Assembly: GCA_905339235.1 (NCBI GenBank)
Contig: CAJPFG010000009.1
Span: forward strand, 62,001 to 126,000
Origin: Phycisphaerales bacterium
Lineage (GTDB): Bacteria; Planctomycetota; Phycisphaerae; Phycisphaerales; UBA1924
Direction of reading: 5' to 3'
DNA: 64,000 nucleotides
In this document: positions 24,875 through 32,647 of the stretch, one piece after another
How positions within the stretch are numbered: position 1 is the stretch's first letter
Layout of the letters: every line of letters starts with the position of its first letter
Position numbers and translations under genes: made by a program
Notes under the pieces: generated by a model
Told to the model about the DNA's origin: nothing
The model's database searches: none
The model's input: only the letters and a program-made list of their open reading frames with translations

Positions 24875-25513
24875 ATGAGTGTCCCAAGTCACCTCAACTT
24901 CTACATCGATCCTTCCCGCTGCATCGGGTGCCAAGCATGCGTGCAGGCGTGCACCGAGTGCGACACGCACAAGGGCATCTCGATGATCCACTTGGAGACC
25001 GTGGACCGTGCGCACTCGACGCAGACGATCCCGGTCGTGTGCATGCACTGCGACTCGCCCACCTGCGCCGAAGTCTGCCCCGCCGACGCCATCAAGCGCA
25101 CGCCCGACGGGGTGGTGCAGTCGGCCCGCAAACCGCGCTGCATCGCGTGCAACAACTGCGTGCTGGCGTGCCCCTTCGGCGTTCCCAAGATGAAGGTCGA
25201 GTTCGAGCTCATGATGAAGTGCGATATGTGCTACGACCGCTCGTCGGTCGGCCTCAAGCCCATGTGCGCCAGCGTGTGCCCGAGCCAGGCGCTCTTCTTC
25301 GGGACGCGCGAGGAGATCGAGGCGGCGCGGCCGCAGTCGGCCCCGATCGACCGCTTCCAGTTCGGCAACCAGACGATCACCACGAAGGTCAAGATGATGG
25401 GGCCGCGCAGCGTGTCCGGCCAGCGTCCCGAGCACCTGGATGTCACGGCTGCGCTCGATCCAAACCCCCCCGCACGGTCCATCTCGCTCGGGGTCCTCAA
25501 CGGGTCCCACTGA
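24875..25513 (+). CDS. Four-cluster 4Fe-4S ferredoxin subunit (DmsB/NrfC-like)
   Basis: At 212 residues, this electron-transfer subunit has four Cys groups: [42 protein letters not shown] and [21 protein letters not shown]. The pattern matches the beta subunits of the DMSO-reductase family, which wire a molybdenum subunit to a membrane or other electron donor. There is no signal peptide, consistent with a cytoplasmic complex. It lies 16 bases after the catalytic gene and before the Rieske gene, so it is part of the same operon and enzyme. Confidence 0.9.
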   Translation: MSVPSHLNFYIDPSRCIGCQACVQACTECDTHKGISMIHLETVDRAHSTQTIPVVCMHCDSPTCAEVCPADAIKRTPDGVVQSARKPRCIACNNCVLACPFGVPKMKVEFELMMKCDMCYDRSSVGLKPMCASVCPSQALFFGTREEIEAARPQSAPIDRFQFGNQTITTKVKMMGPRSVSGQRPEHLDVTAALDPNPPARSISLGVLNGSH

Positions 25514-25553
25514 CCGGCCTTGTTGTCTCGCCTCTACTGCCCGGAGTTCCCGA

Positions 25554-26096
25554 ATGGCACATGACAAACAACTCCGCGTTCTCACCCCCGACGGCCGCCC
25601 GCCCGACGAGCAGCCGAAGTGGCGTAAAGACTTTCCCATCGACACCGCGCAGGACAACTACGTCGCGCGTCGGGACTTCACTAAGTTCATGGTCTTGATC
25701 AGCGGCTCCTTCGTCGCGGGCCAGGCGTGGATCGCGCTCAAGACGCTTGGTGGCAAGCACACCGGGCCCGGGCCACGGCCTATCGCCCGTGTCGATGAGA
25801 TCGCGGTCGGCCAGGCCGCGATCTTCGCTTATCCCGATGAGCACGACACGTGCCTCCTGGTCCGCGCTGGTCAGGACGAGTTCCTGGCCTACAGCAACAA
25901 GTGCTCGCACCTCTCGTGTGCCGTGACGCCCGACGTGAGTTCCGGTCGGCTGCTCTGCCCATGCCACCACGGATCGTTCGACCTGGCCACCGGACGCCCG
26001 CTTGCGGGGCCGCCACGCAGACCGCTGGCGCGAATCGTGCTCGAAGTGCGTGACGGCACCATCTACGCGACCGGCGTGGAGGAGAGGACCGTATGA
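25554..26096 (+). CDS. Membrane-anchored Rieske 2Fe-2S protein (bc1-type)
   Basis: The 180-residue protein has an N-terminal ARRDFTKFMVLISGSFVAGQ segment, a twin-arginine-like motif followed by one membrane helix. The Rieske site is complete: Cys117 and His119 (CSHLSC) with Cys135 and His138 (CPCHHG), and Cys122 with Cys137 able to form the bc1-type disulfide. The cluster is therefore of the high-potential quinol-oxidising kind. The domain may face outside if Tat-exported, which contrasts with the cytoplasmic catalytic subunit. The next gene's start overlaps its stop. Confidence 0.85.
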   Translation: MAHDKQLRVLTPDGRPPDEQPKWRKDFPIDTAQDNYVARRDFTKFMVLISGSFVAGQAWIALKTLGGKHTGPGPRPIARVDEIAVGQAAIFAYPDEHDTCLLVRAGQDEFLAYSNKCSHLSCAVTPDVSSGRLLCPCHHGSFDLATGRPLAGPPRRPLARIVLEVRDGTIYATGVEERTV

Positions 26097-26386
26097 GCCA
26101 GATGCTGTCGCAGGGCCCCGCATCCCCACCTTCGCCACCCACCCTGGCACGGGGGACCGCGCGGGGCCGCATCACTCGTGAGAATCGCACGGCCATCGTG
26201 TCCGGGATCCTGAGCATCGTTCTGATCATCGGGTTGATGCAGCTCTGGCTATTAACCGCGACGATGAACGCGTACCTCGGCGGCGATCACGCGGTGGCAT
26301 GGCCCGCGCTTGGGGCCAGCCTCGTCTGCCTCCTTCTCAACGTTGGCTTGCTCCGCTACCTCTACCTTCTTGAGAGGCCGCGATGA
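26093..26386 (+). CDS. Small two-helix membrane protein of the nitrate operon
   Basis: The 97-residue protein has a Pro/Ser-rich start and two hydrophobic helices (TAIVSGILSIVLIIGLMQLW and ALGASLVCLLLNVGLLRYLY). Small proteins of this kind recur next to Rieske and NarI-like genes and may be small subunits of the membrane complex. Its start overlaps the Rieske stop and its stop overlaps the next start, so the three are translationally coupled. I cannot name the family with certainty. Confidence 0.65.
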   Translation: MSQMLSQGPASPPSPPTLARGTARGRITRENRTAIVSGILSIVLIIGLMQLWLLTATMNAYLGGDHAVAWPALGASLVCLLLNVGLLRYLYLLERPR

Positions 26387-27510
26387 GCGACGATCGCGGC
26401 TCGGCCGTCCAACCGCCACCCCCACCGCCGATCGGTGCGCCCGGACCGGTGAGCGGAACGGGGGTCGGGAGGGGGACGGTCGTCGACCGCGCCGCGGCGG
26501 GCCTGCATCCCGCGTACTTCGCGCTCGTCATGGCAACGGGCATCGTGTCGCTCGCGGCGTGGGTCCAAGGATTCGCCGCGATCGCCCGGGGCCTGTTCTG
26601 GCTGAATCTTGTGTTCTTCGCTGCCTTGTGGGGTTTGACACTCGTCCGCATCGCCCGGCACCGTGCCCGGGTTGTCGCGGACTTGAAGGATCACAACCGA
26701 AGCGTCGGGTTCTTCACCGCCGTCCCGGGCGCGTGCGTGCTGGGATCGCAGGCGCTCTTGATTCAGGGCGCAACAAGCCTCGCATGGACGCTCTGGATCG
26801 CGGGCGCCACACTCTGGGTCTTGTTGACGTACACCATTTTCACCACCCTGACCGTCAAGGCGACCAAGCCCGCGCTGGCGGATGGGTTGAATGGGGGCTG
26901 GCTGGTATCGATCGTGGCGACACAATCGGTCTCCGTGCTGGCGGCTCAGCTGGCCGGGGATGCCGGCGGGGGAAGTGAAGTCCTGCTGTTCGTTGCCCTG
27001 ACCATGTGGCTTGGCGGGGCCATGCTCTACGTCTGGATCATCTCGCTGATCTTCTACCGGTACACGTTTTTCCCCTTCAAGCCATCAGACCTCGCCCCGC
27101 CGTACTGGATTAACATGGGCGCGATGGCGATCTCAACCCTTGCCGGCGCGACACTCCTTCTCGCGGGCAAGGAAAGCGCCCTCATCCGGGAGCTGGTTCC
27201 ATTCATCAAGGGGACGACGCTGCTGTTCTGGGCCACGGCGACCTGGTGGATACCGATGCTCGTCATCCTGGGGGTCTGGCGGCACGGGGTGAAAAGGTTC
27301 CCGCTGCGCTACGACCCGTTGTACTGGGGGGCCGTGTTCCCGCTGGGCATGTACTCGGTCGCGACCGCACGTATGGCCGGGGCGATTGACCTCCCGTTCC
27401 TCAGCCTAGTCTCACCGGCGTTCTTCTACGTCGCGGCGGGGGCATGGACACTGGCGTTGATCGGCCTGATGCACCGGCTCGGCACCGGCGTGCAAACGGC
27501 CCCTACCTGA
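26383..27510 (+). CDS. TDT / SLAC1-like transporter or anion channel
   Basis: A 375-residue polytopic protein, with about ten hydrophobic segments after a Pro-rich N-terminus. LHPAYFALVMATGIVSLAA is the signature start of the tellurite-resistance/dicarboxylate transporter (TDT) family, whose members include TehA and the plant nitrate-permeable anion channel SLAC1. Placed at the end of a nitrate-reductase operon with a four-base overlap, it may move nitrate in or nitrite out. That role is inferred from context; the family includes sulfite and dicarboxylate carriers as well. Confidence 0.75.
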   Translation: MSDDRGSAVQPPPPPPIGAPGPVSGTGVGRGTVVDRAAAGLHPAYFALVMATGIVSLAAWVQGFAAIARGLFWLNLVFFAALWGLTLVRIARHRARVVADLKDHNRSVGFFTAVPGACVLGSQALLIQGATSLAWTLWIAGATLWVLLTYTIFTTLTVKATKPALADGLNGGWLVSIVATQSVSVLAAQLAGDAGGGSEVLLFVALTMWLGGAMLYVWIISLIFYRYTFFPFKPSDLAPPYWINMGAMAISTLAGATLLLAGKESALIRELVPFIKGTTLLFWATATWWIPMLVILGVWRHGVKRFPLRYDPLYWGAVFPLGMYSVATARMAGAIDLPFLSLVSPAFFYVAAGAWTLALIGLMHRLGTGVQTAPT

Positions 27511-27582
27511 GGTCAGTGGGAATCTCTCAGGCCGTTCCCGCTCGGGATATCATGGTGGCTGGGTACTGAATGAAAGCGTGGA

Positions 27583-27981
27583 ATGTCCAAGATCCTGATT
27601 GCAGCGTCCCCCGAGCCGCGGGCCGTCCTGGAGAGGATGCTCGCCGGACATGATTTGGTCTGCGCGGAGACCATGTCGCAGGCGGTCGCGTTCCTGCGCG
27701 AGGGAAGAGTCGATCTGATTCTCTGCACGGTCGTGTTCGACGAGTCGAAGATGTTTGATCTGTTGCGTTTGGTAAAGGACGCACCGGAGTGGCAATCGAT
27801 CCCGTTTGTTGGTGCCCGAGTCAGGCCCCACGTTCTCCGTACGCCAACAGCCTTGGAAGCAGCCACTCTGACCTGTCGGCTATTGGGGGCCGCGGCTTTC
27901 TTGGACATCGCCGACTACCAGGTCGACCCGGAACGGGAGATGCGCAGTGCGATCGAGCGGTTCCTGCAAGGGGGCACTTGA
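27583..27981 (+). CDS. Degenerate receiver-domain protein (pseudo-receiver)
   Basis: The 132-residue protein follows the alternating fold of response-regulator receivers: ILIAASPEPRAVLERML, VDLILCTVVFDESKMFDLLRLVKDAPEW, PFVGARVRP, ending in a helix. The residue expected to be the phosphorylated Asp after the third strand is Cys-Thr (LILCTVVF) and the acidic pair after strand one is missing. It therefore probably does not accept phosphate. No output domain is attached. It lies 72 bases after the transporter and may be a sensor partner. Confidence 0.6.
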   Translation: MSKILIAASPEPRAVLERMLAGHDLVCAETMSQAVAFLREGRVDLILCTVVFDESKMFDLLRLVKDAPEWQSIPFVGARVRPHVLRTPTALEAATLTCRLLGAAAFLDIADYQVDPEREMRSAIERFLQGGT

Positions 27982-27998
27982 TCTTCCGCCAGTGTGCC

Positions 27999-28562
27999 TC
28001 ACTCCGGCGCGGCCACCCCGCGCCTCGTCCGCATCTCCGACCCCACCGCCGAAAGGTCCGACGGCGAGAGCAGCGAACCTGCAAGGGGAAACACCTCGGA
28101 TTCCTCGATGTGGATGTGCTCACGGTACAGCTCCCGCAGAGCCGTGAGGATCGAGCCGAGCTCGGTGAGCCGCTCGGCTGGCAACGAACCATCACGCAGC
28201 CACGCTTCGAGCAGGCCATCCACCTGCGCGTGGAGCCGATCCGCCTGCTCGTGGTCGCCCTCCAAACGCGCGATCGCGTCGCAGTCCTTGCCCTGCATCG
28301 CTGCGGCGGCTCTGAGCCGCGGGAACAGCGACTCTTCCTCGTCCGCGGTGTGCTTTGGGGCGGCCTTGGCGAAGTACCGCTGGGCACTGCGGATCGCGTC
28401 TGCCGTGGGGGCATTGAGCGGCGTACCGGCGTGCTCCCGGACGGCGCGTTGCAGCAGTTCGAGGAACATCTCGATCCGGCGGTGGCAATCCGCGAGCAGG
28501 CCGAGGGGTTCGTCAAAGCCGTGGTCGGGGGTGCGGCCGAGGATGTTCAGCGAGGCGGACAT
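27999..28562 (-). CDS. Hemerythrin HHE-domain protein
   Basis: The 187-residue protein has the four-helix hemerythrin fold with metal ligands in GLLADCHRRIEMFL, KHTADEEESLFPRL, LEGDHEQADRLHAQV and YREHIHIEESEVFPLA, the H-HxxxE-H-HxxxE pattern of a di-iron site that binds oxygen or nitric oxide. The start at 28,562 is chosen because the fold begins just after it. It is divergent from a second hemerythrin with only 18 bases between the two starts. A role in nitric-oxide or oxygen sensing beside nitrate reduction is plausible. Confidence 0.85.
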   Translation of the reverse strand: MSASLNILGRTPDHGFDEPLGLLADCHRRIEMFLELLQRAVREHAGTPLNAPTADAIRSAQRYFAKAAPKHTADEEESLFPRLRAAAAMQGKDCDAIARLEGDHEQADRLHAQVDGLLEAWLRDGSLPAERLTELGSILTALRELYREHIHIEESEVFPLAGSLLSPSDLSAVGSEMRTRRGVAAPE

Positions 28563-28580
28563 GCTGAATACTATCGCTCG

Positions 28581-29135
28581 ATGTCGCACGACAGCTCCGA
28601 GGAACCGCTCCCGCCGACTCCGCCGCTGAAGCGTCACGCGACGCTCCAGCCGTTGTCGCGCGAGCACATGGGCGGACTGATCCAGGCTCGGAGTCTGCGA
28701 CAGGCGGCTGACCGGGAGCGGGCGAAGCGCCTGCTCGCGATCGCCAGCTTCCTCGACGCGTGGCGTTCGGAGATCCGGGCACACTTTGATGATGAAGAGC
28801 GGTTGCTGCTCCCCCTGGTCAACTCGCCGGCGTTGAGAGAGCGCCTGCTGGAGGAGCACGGAACACTCAGGCGATTGGCGGAGGAGTGCGAGCGCGATCC
28901 GGAAGCAGTTGCGAGCGACGCCGAACTGATGCGCCGGATCGGCGCATTGCTGCACGACCACATCCGCTGGGAAGAAAGAGAGTTCTTCGAGGCGGTGCAG
29001 CGCGACCACCCGGAGGCGCTGGCGGGACTGGCGTCCGAGGCGGCCTTCATCGAAGAGCAGCGCCCGGGATCTCGCGCGAGACACCGCCTGGGGGTCGATG
29101 AGCACGATACCGGACGAAACGAGGCAGAACCATGA
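28581..29135 (+). CDS. Hemerythrin-like HHE-domain protein
   Basis: This 184-residue protein contains hemerythrin motifs: an early LSREHMGGLIQARSLR, then IRAHFDDEERLLLPLV, LLEEHGTLRRLAEE and LHDHIRWEEREFFEAV. The ligand set His and HxxxE repeats is intact. Its start is 18 bases from that of the divergent hemerythrin. The rest of the downstream operon (cupin, CMD protein, moaA) reads in the same direction with overlapping or close genes. Similar proteins repair Fe-S damage caused by nitric oxide (RIC/YtfE-type activity), which is known for the family but not shown here. Confidence 0.8.
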   Translation: MSHDSSEEPLPPTPPLKRHATLQPLSREHMGGLIQARSLRQAADRERAKRLLAIASFLDAWRSEIRAHFDDEERLLLPLVNSPALRERLLEEHGTLRRLAEECERDPEAVASDAELMRRIGALLHDHIRWEEREFFEAVQRDHPEALAGLASEAAFIEEQRPGSRARHRLGVDEHDTGRNEAEP

Positions 29136-29545
29136 GCGACGACCGACCACGCGCGGCGCCTGCGGAGCGATTCGCGGCAGAACATCTCGCGTTCGACCTG
29201 CACGCGGAGGCCGCGGCGCTTGAGGCTGAACAGACGTCTAAACAGCACGGGCATCGGCAGAAGACGCTCTTCAAGAACTCGGGCCGGACGGTCGCGCTCT
29301 TTGTGCTGGACGCGGGCGCCAGCCTCGCTGAGCATGCCACGAGCGGCATCGTCACGGTGCAGGCGATCGAGGGCGAGCTTGATGTCACGGCCGGAGGAAC
29401 CGGTGGGACCGGATACCACTTGCGACCGGGCATGTTGCTGGTCATGGCGCCCGGCGTCCGGCACGATGTACGGGCAGCGTCACGCGCGGTGTTCCTGCTG
29501 CAGGTGTCTCTCGTGCCCAAAGCGCCCACACCCCCGAACCCTTGA
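29132..29545 (+). CDS. Cupin-domain protein
   Basis: The 137-residue product is a small beta-barrel cupin: FVLDAGASLAEHATSG supplies the first His, GIVTVQAIEGELDVTAGG follows, and GYHLRPGMLLVMAPGVRHDV carries the second G-x5-P-x-G-x2-H-like motif. Metal-binding His residues are therefore present in part. It overlaps the hemerythrin stop by four bases, so the two are probably expressed together. The substrate is unknown; such stand-alone cupins often detoxify or bind small metabolites. Confidence 0.75.
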   Translation: MSDDRPRAAPAERFAAEHLAFDLHAEAAALEAEQTSKQHGHRQKTLFKNSGRTVALFVLDAGASLAEHATSGIVTVQAIEGELDVTAGGTGGTGYHLRPGMLLVMAPGVRHDVRAASRAVFLLQVSLVPKAPTPPNP

Positions 29546-29576
29546 ATCTCTGGGCCTTTCATAACCAGGAGGCATT

Positions 29577-29933
29577 GTGGCGGAACGCAGTGAGACCGAC
29601 CGGGACAGCTCAGACCAAAATAGGGTTCCTAGCACGTACAAGGAGTTCGTGAAGAGGTTCCCTGCCCTCGGGCGGGCCCACGAGAGCATTGCCAAGACGG
29701 TGGAGGATGCAGGACCGCTGGATGCCAAGACGCTGGCGCTGATCAAGATCGGCATCTGCGTCGGAGCCGGTCTGGAGTCGGCTCTCCGGAGTCATGTACG
29801 TCGCGCGATGCAGCACGGGGCGACGGCCGCCGAAGTCGAGCAGGCGATCCTGCTGGGCATGAACACGATTGGGTTCCCGCGAACCGTCGCCGCGTGGAGC
29901 TGGGCGACGAAGCAGCTGGAGCGGGGAGTGTAA
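29577..29933 (+). CDS. Carboxymuconolactone-decarboxylase-family protein without the CxxC motif
   Basis: The 118-residue protein starts at GTG with AGGAGG upstream. It matches the CMD/AhpD family: FPALGRAHESIAKTVEDAG, LDAKTLALIKIGICVGAG, HVRRAMQHGATAAEVEQAILLG and TIGFPRTVAAWSW. The redox CxxC of AhpD is absent (only one Cys, in GICVGAG), so a peroxidase role is unlikely and a decarboxylase-like or binding role remains. It sits between the cupin and moaA and is probably in the same operon. Confidence 0.8.
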   Translation: MAERSETDRDSSDQNRVPSTYKEFVKRFPALGRAHESIAKTVEDAGPLDAKTLALIKIGICVGAGLESALRSHVRRAMQHGATAAEVEQAILLGMNTIGFPRTVAAWSWATKQLERGV

Positions 29934-29965
29934 CGAAGATTGGAGCGGAGCACGTGCGGACCCCT

Positions 29966-31102
29966 ATGCAGGACAGCAGAACTGTGCCCGTGCCCCGCCC
30001 TGCCGGGACCGGTGGCGAGTTTGCTCTCCCGCAGTTCGCCGGCCAAGCCCTCCGTTCCCAGGGTCGTGCCCTAGCGCCCGCTCCGGCGCACGTGCGTGCT
30101 GGCCGCCGGATGGTCGATTCCCACGGCCGCACCATCCGCGACCTGCGCATCAGCATCACCGACCGCTGCAACTTCCGCTGCGTCTACTGCATGGAGCCGG
30201 ATGTGCGCTTCGCCCCGCCGGAAACGCTGCTGACGGTGGATGAGATCGTCCGTGTTGCCACGATCGCCGAGTCGCTCGGCGTGCGCAAGGTCCGTCTCAC
30301 CGGTGGCGAGCCAACCCTGCATCCCCGGCTGACCGACATCATCGCGGGCCTTGCTGCCGCGACTGACGTCGAGATCGCTCTGATCACCAACGCGTCGCTC
30401 CTCAGCCGTGACGCGCTGGGCGCATGGAAGAGCGCCGGCCTTGCTCGCCTCACCATCAGCATCGACTCGCTCCGCCCCGACCACTTCGCTCGCCTGACGC
30501 GTTCGTCGTCGTCGCCCGCCCAGGTGATCGAGGGCGTGCAGATGTCACTGGACGAAGGCCTCACGCCCGTCAAGCTCAACGCCGTGCTGATTCGGGGATT
30601 CAACGACGACGAGGCCGTCGAACTCGCGGCGCTTGCCCGCACGTTCGGCATCGAGATGCGGTTCATCGAGTACATGCCTCTTGATTCGGCTCACGCCTGG
30701 GACTCCTCCAAGTGGGTCTCCGCCGCCGAGACCCGCGCGGCAATCGAGCGTGTCTTTCCGCTCACCGCTTGCCACGATGACGAGCCGTCCAGCACCGCCC
30801 GCACATTCCGGTTCGCCGACCTCCCCATTGGCTCGCCCGCGCGTGTCGGGTTCATCGCACCCGTCAGTACTCCATTCTGCGGCGCGTGCAGCCGCCTCCG
30901 GATCACCGCCGACGGCAAGGTCAGACCTTGCCTGTTCAGCACCACCGAATGGGACCTGCGGTCGCCGTTGCGAAGCGGTGCGACCGACCAAGAACTGGCC
31001 AACTTCCTGATCGACGCGACCTGGACCAAGCAGCCCGGTCACGGGATCACCTCACCGCATTTTGTCCAGCCCGAGCGGCCGATGTCCGCCATCGGCGGGT
31101 AG
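29966..31102 (+). CDS. moaA: GTP 3',8-cyclase MoaA
   Basis: The 378-residue radical-SAM enzyme makes the first step of molybdopterin synthesis from GTP. The N-terminal cluster is at Cys68/72/75 (DRCNFRCVYCMEP), and the C-terminal cluster at Cys305, Cys308 and Cys322 (CGACSRLRITADGKVRPC). It ends in Gly-Gly, the MoaA signature needed for activity. An N-terminal extension of about 45 residues precedes the usual start; GTG 29,954 or ATG 30,109 could also be the start. It lies next to moaE, moaD, moeA, moaC, mog and mobA homologues, so the cofactor route is largely clustered. Confidence 0.95.
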   Translation: MQDSRTVPVPRPAGTGGEFALPQFAGQALRSQGRALAPAPAHVRAGRRMVDSHGRTIRDLRISITDRCNFRCVYCMEPDVRFAPPETLLTVDEIVRVATIAESLGVRKVRLTGGEPTLHPRLTDIIAGLAAATDVEIALITNASLLSRDALGAWKSAGLARLTISIDSLRPDHFARLTRSSSSPAQVIEGVQMSLDEGLTPVKLNAVLIRGFNDDEAVELAALARTFGIEMRFIEYMPLDSAHAWDSSKWVSAAETRAAIERVFPLTACHDDEPSSTARTFRFADLPIGSPARVGFIAPVSTPFCGACSRLRITADGKVRPCLFSTTEWDLRSPLRSGATDQELANFLIDATWTKQPGHGITSPHFVQPERPMSAIGG

Positions 31103-31120
31103 CAACTCTAAAGGCCACCG

Positions 31121-31867
31121 ATGCCGGCGGACACTCTCGCCATCCTCGCCGTGTTGTTCCTCGTCGTGGGTGCGCTCTACGCCTCGGTCGGTCACGCCGG
31201 CGCTTCGGGCTACCTCGCCGTCATGGCACTCGTTGGTGTCGAGGCCGCCGTGATGCGGCCGACGGCCCTGTCGATCAATGTCCTGGTGGCCGCCATCGCA
31301 TTTATCCAGTTCGCCCGCGCAGGGCACTTCTCGTGCGCGCTGTTCTGGCCCTTCGCAGTGGCGTCCGTTCCCGCGGCCTACCTGGGCGGCCTCATCCAAC
31401 TCCCGCAGCACGCGCTCAAGGTCGCGATTGGCGTCGTGCTGGTGCTCACAGCCGTGCGCATGGCATTCGTTGCATGGAAACCATCCAAGGCGGCGCTCCA
31501 GCCTCGTCCCCCTTCGATTCCCGTCGCGTTGGCGGTCGGCTCGGGACTGGGTTTTCTAGCAGGGCTGACGGGAACGGGTGGGGGCATCTTTCTGAGCCCC
31601 GTGATTCTGCTCATGGGGTGGGCCGATCCCAAACGCACAGCGGCAACGTCGTCGCTCTTCATCCTTGCGAACTCCGTCGCGGGGCTTGGCGGCCTGGCGA
31701 GCCGTGGTTGGACACCGCCCGCCTCGCTGGGGTTGCTGGCGGCGTGCGCGGGAGTGGGAGGCCTCACCGGTGCGACGCTCGGCAGCCGACGGGCGACACC
31801 CCGCACCCTCAATGTTCTGCTCGCGGCGGTTCTGCTTATCGCAGGGGTGAAGCTGATCCTCTCATGA
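31121..31867 (+). CDS. TauE/SafE (TSUP) family sulfite/organosulfonate exporter-like protein
   Basis: The 248-residue protein has about eight hydrophobic segments in two halves. ASVGHAGASGYLAVMALVGV and its repeat-like counterpart GLTGTGGGIFLSPVILLMGW carry the G-x-GGG motif of the TSUP family, which moves sulfite, sulfoacetate and other oxyanions. It starts 18 bases after moaA. In a molybdenum-cofactor setting it may move a sulfur compound or another oxyanion, but the substrate cannot be seen. Confidence 0.85.
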   Translation: MPADTLAILAVLFLVVGALYASVGHAGASGYLAVMALVGVEAAVMRPTALSINVLVAAIAFIQFARAGHFSCALFWPFAVASVPAAYLGGLIQLPQHALKVAIGVVLVLTAVRMAFVAWKPSKAALQPRPPSIPVALAVGSGLGFLAGLTGTGGGIFLSPVILLMGWADPKRTAATSSLFILANSVAGLGGLASRGWTPPASLGLLAACAGVGGLTGATLGSRRATPRTLNVLLAAVLLIAGVKLILS

Positions 31868-31874
31868 CAGGTTG

Positions 31875-32351
31875 CTACCTCCACACCGGCTTCTTCCAAA
31901 TTGGCACGTCTTGCTTGAGCCGGTCGATGAACTGCGACATCGCCGCGAGCGCCTCGGCGCGATGGGGGCTTTCCACGATCATCACGAACGACACCTCGCC
32001 CACCGCCACGCGCCCGCGGCTGTGCAGCACCACGAGCGACGTGAGCCGGTGCTGATCGGCAATCCTCCCAGCCAGCGACTGAAGTTCTCGCTCGGCCATC
32101 GGGTCATACGTCTGGTAATCCAGCGCCAGGAGTTCCCGTTCCTCGCCGCCATGATCCTCGCTGGGCTCGCCGCGGCGCACAATCCCTTCAAACCGAAGCA
32201 CGGCGCCCACAACGCCGCGTGGGCGGTTCGTAGCATCGCGAGCAGGTTTCCAGCCTTTCCCGAAAAGGGAGGTCTGCTCCATCTTTGGAGTCACGGGCCC
32301 GTCTACGACCCGAGCGATGACGACCGAAGGCAAAGGAGGGGACGCCATCAT
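31875..32351 (-). CDS. moaE: Molybdopterin synthase catalytic subunit MoaE
   Basis: The 158-residue protein adds sulfur to cyclic pyranopterin to make molybdopterin, with MoaD as sulfur donor. The family marks are GAVLRFEGIVR, HSRGRVAVGEVSFVMIV, SPHRAEALAAM and the C-terminal FIDRLKQDVPIWKKPVW, whose Lys residues contact the MoaD tail. It begins with ATG at 32,351, overlapping the moaD stop by four bases. It is on the strand opposite to moaA and moeA, forming a two-gene divergent unit. Confidence 0.95.
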   Translation of the reverse strand: MMASPPLPSVVIARVVDGPVTPKMEQTSLFGKGWKPARDATNRPRGVVGAVLRFEGIVRRGEPSEDHGGEERELLALDYQTYDPMAERELQSLAGRIADQHRLTSLVVLHSRGRVAVGEVSFVMIVESPHRAEALAAMSQFIDRLKQDVPIWKKPVWR

Positions 32352-32602
32352 CCGCCTCCAACGAGCGTGATGAGGGCAACCTCGTCGCCCGCTCTGACGG
32401 GATGATCCCCCTTGGCGAAAGACTGGTTCACGGCAAGGCGACCGGTTTCTACGGCTGGAAGGGCGAAGCGAAGGTCAGGATGCTGCTCGTGAAGGGCGGC
32501 CAGGACGTCCCGTACGGTCGATTCGGCCGCGACCACCACGGTGACTCGGTCGGAGTTCTCGCGGGTGGCGGCGGCACCGAAGAGGAGCACCTCGACTTCC
32601 AT
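32348..32602 (-). CDS. moaD: Molybdopterin synthase sulfur-carrier subunit MoaD
   Basis: An 84-residue ubiquitin-like protein ending LITLVGGG; the terminal Gly-Gly is the thiocarboxylated tail. The fold marks are EVEVLLFGAAATRENS, TVRDVLAALHEQHP, and VNQSFAKGDHPVRAGDEVALI. It precedes moaE on the same strand with overlapping start and stop, and its start faces moeA 45 bases away, so that gap must hold both promoters. A MoeB-type activating enzyme for the tail is not seen in this window. Confidence 0.95.
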   Translation of the reverse strand: MEVEVLLFGAAATRENSDRVTVVVAAESTVRDVLAALHEQHPDLRFALPAVETGRLAVNQSFAKGDHPVRAGDEVALITLVGGG

Positions 32603-32647
32603 GCGGGAGTGTATGGTTTGGGAGCCGACGCTGTTTCAGGAGCACGC

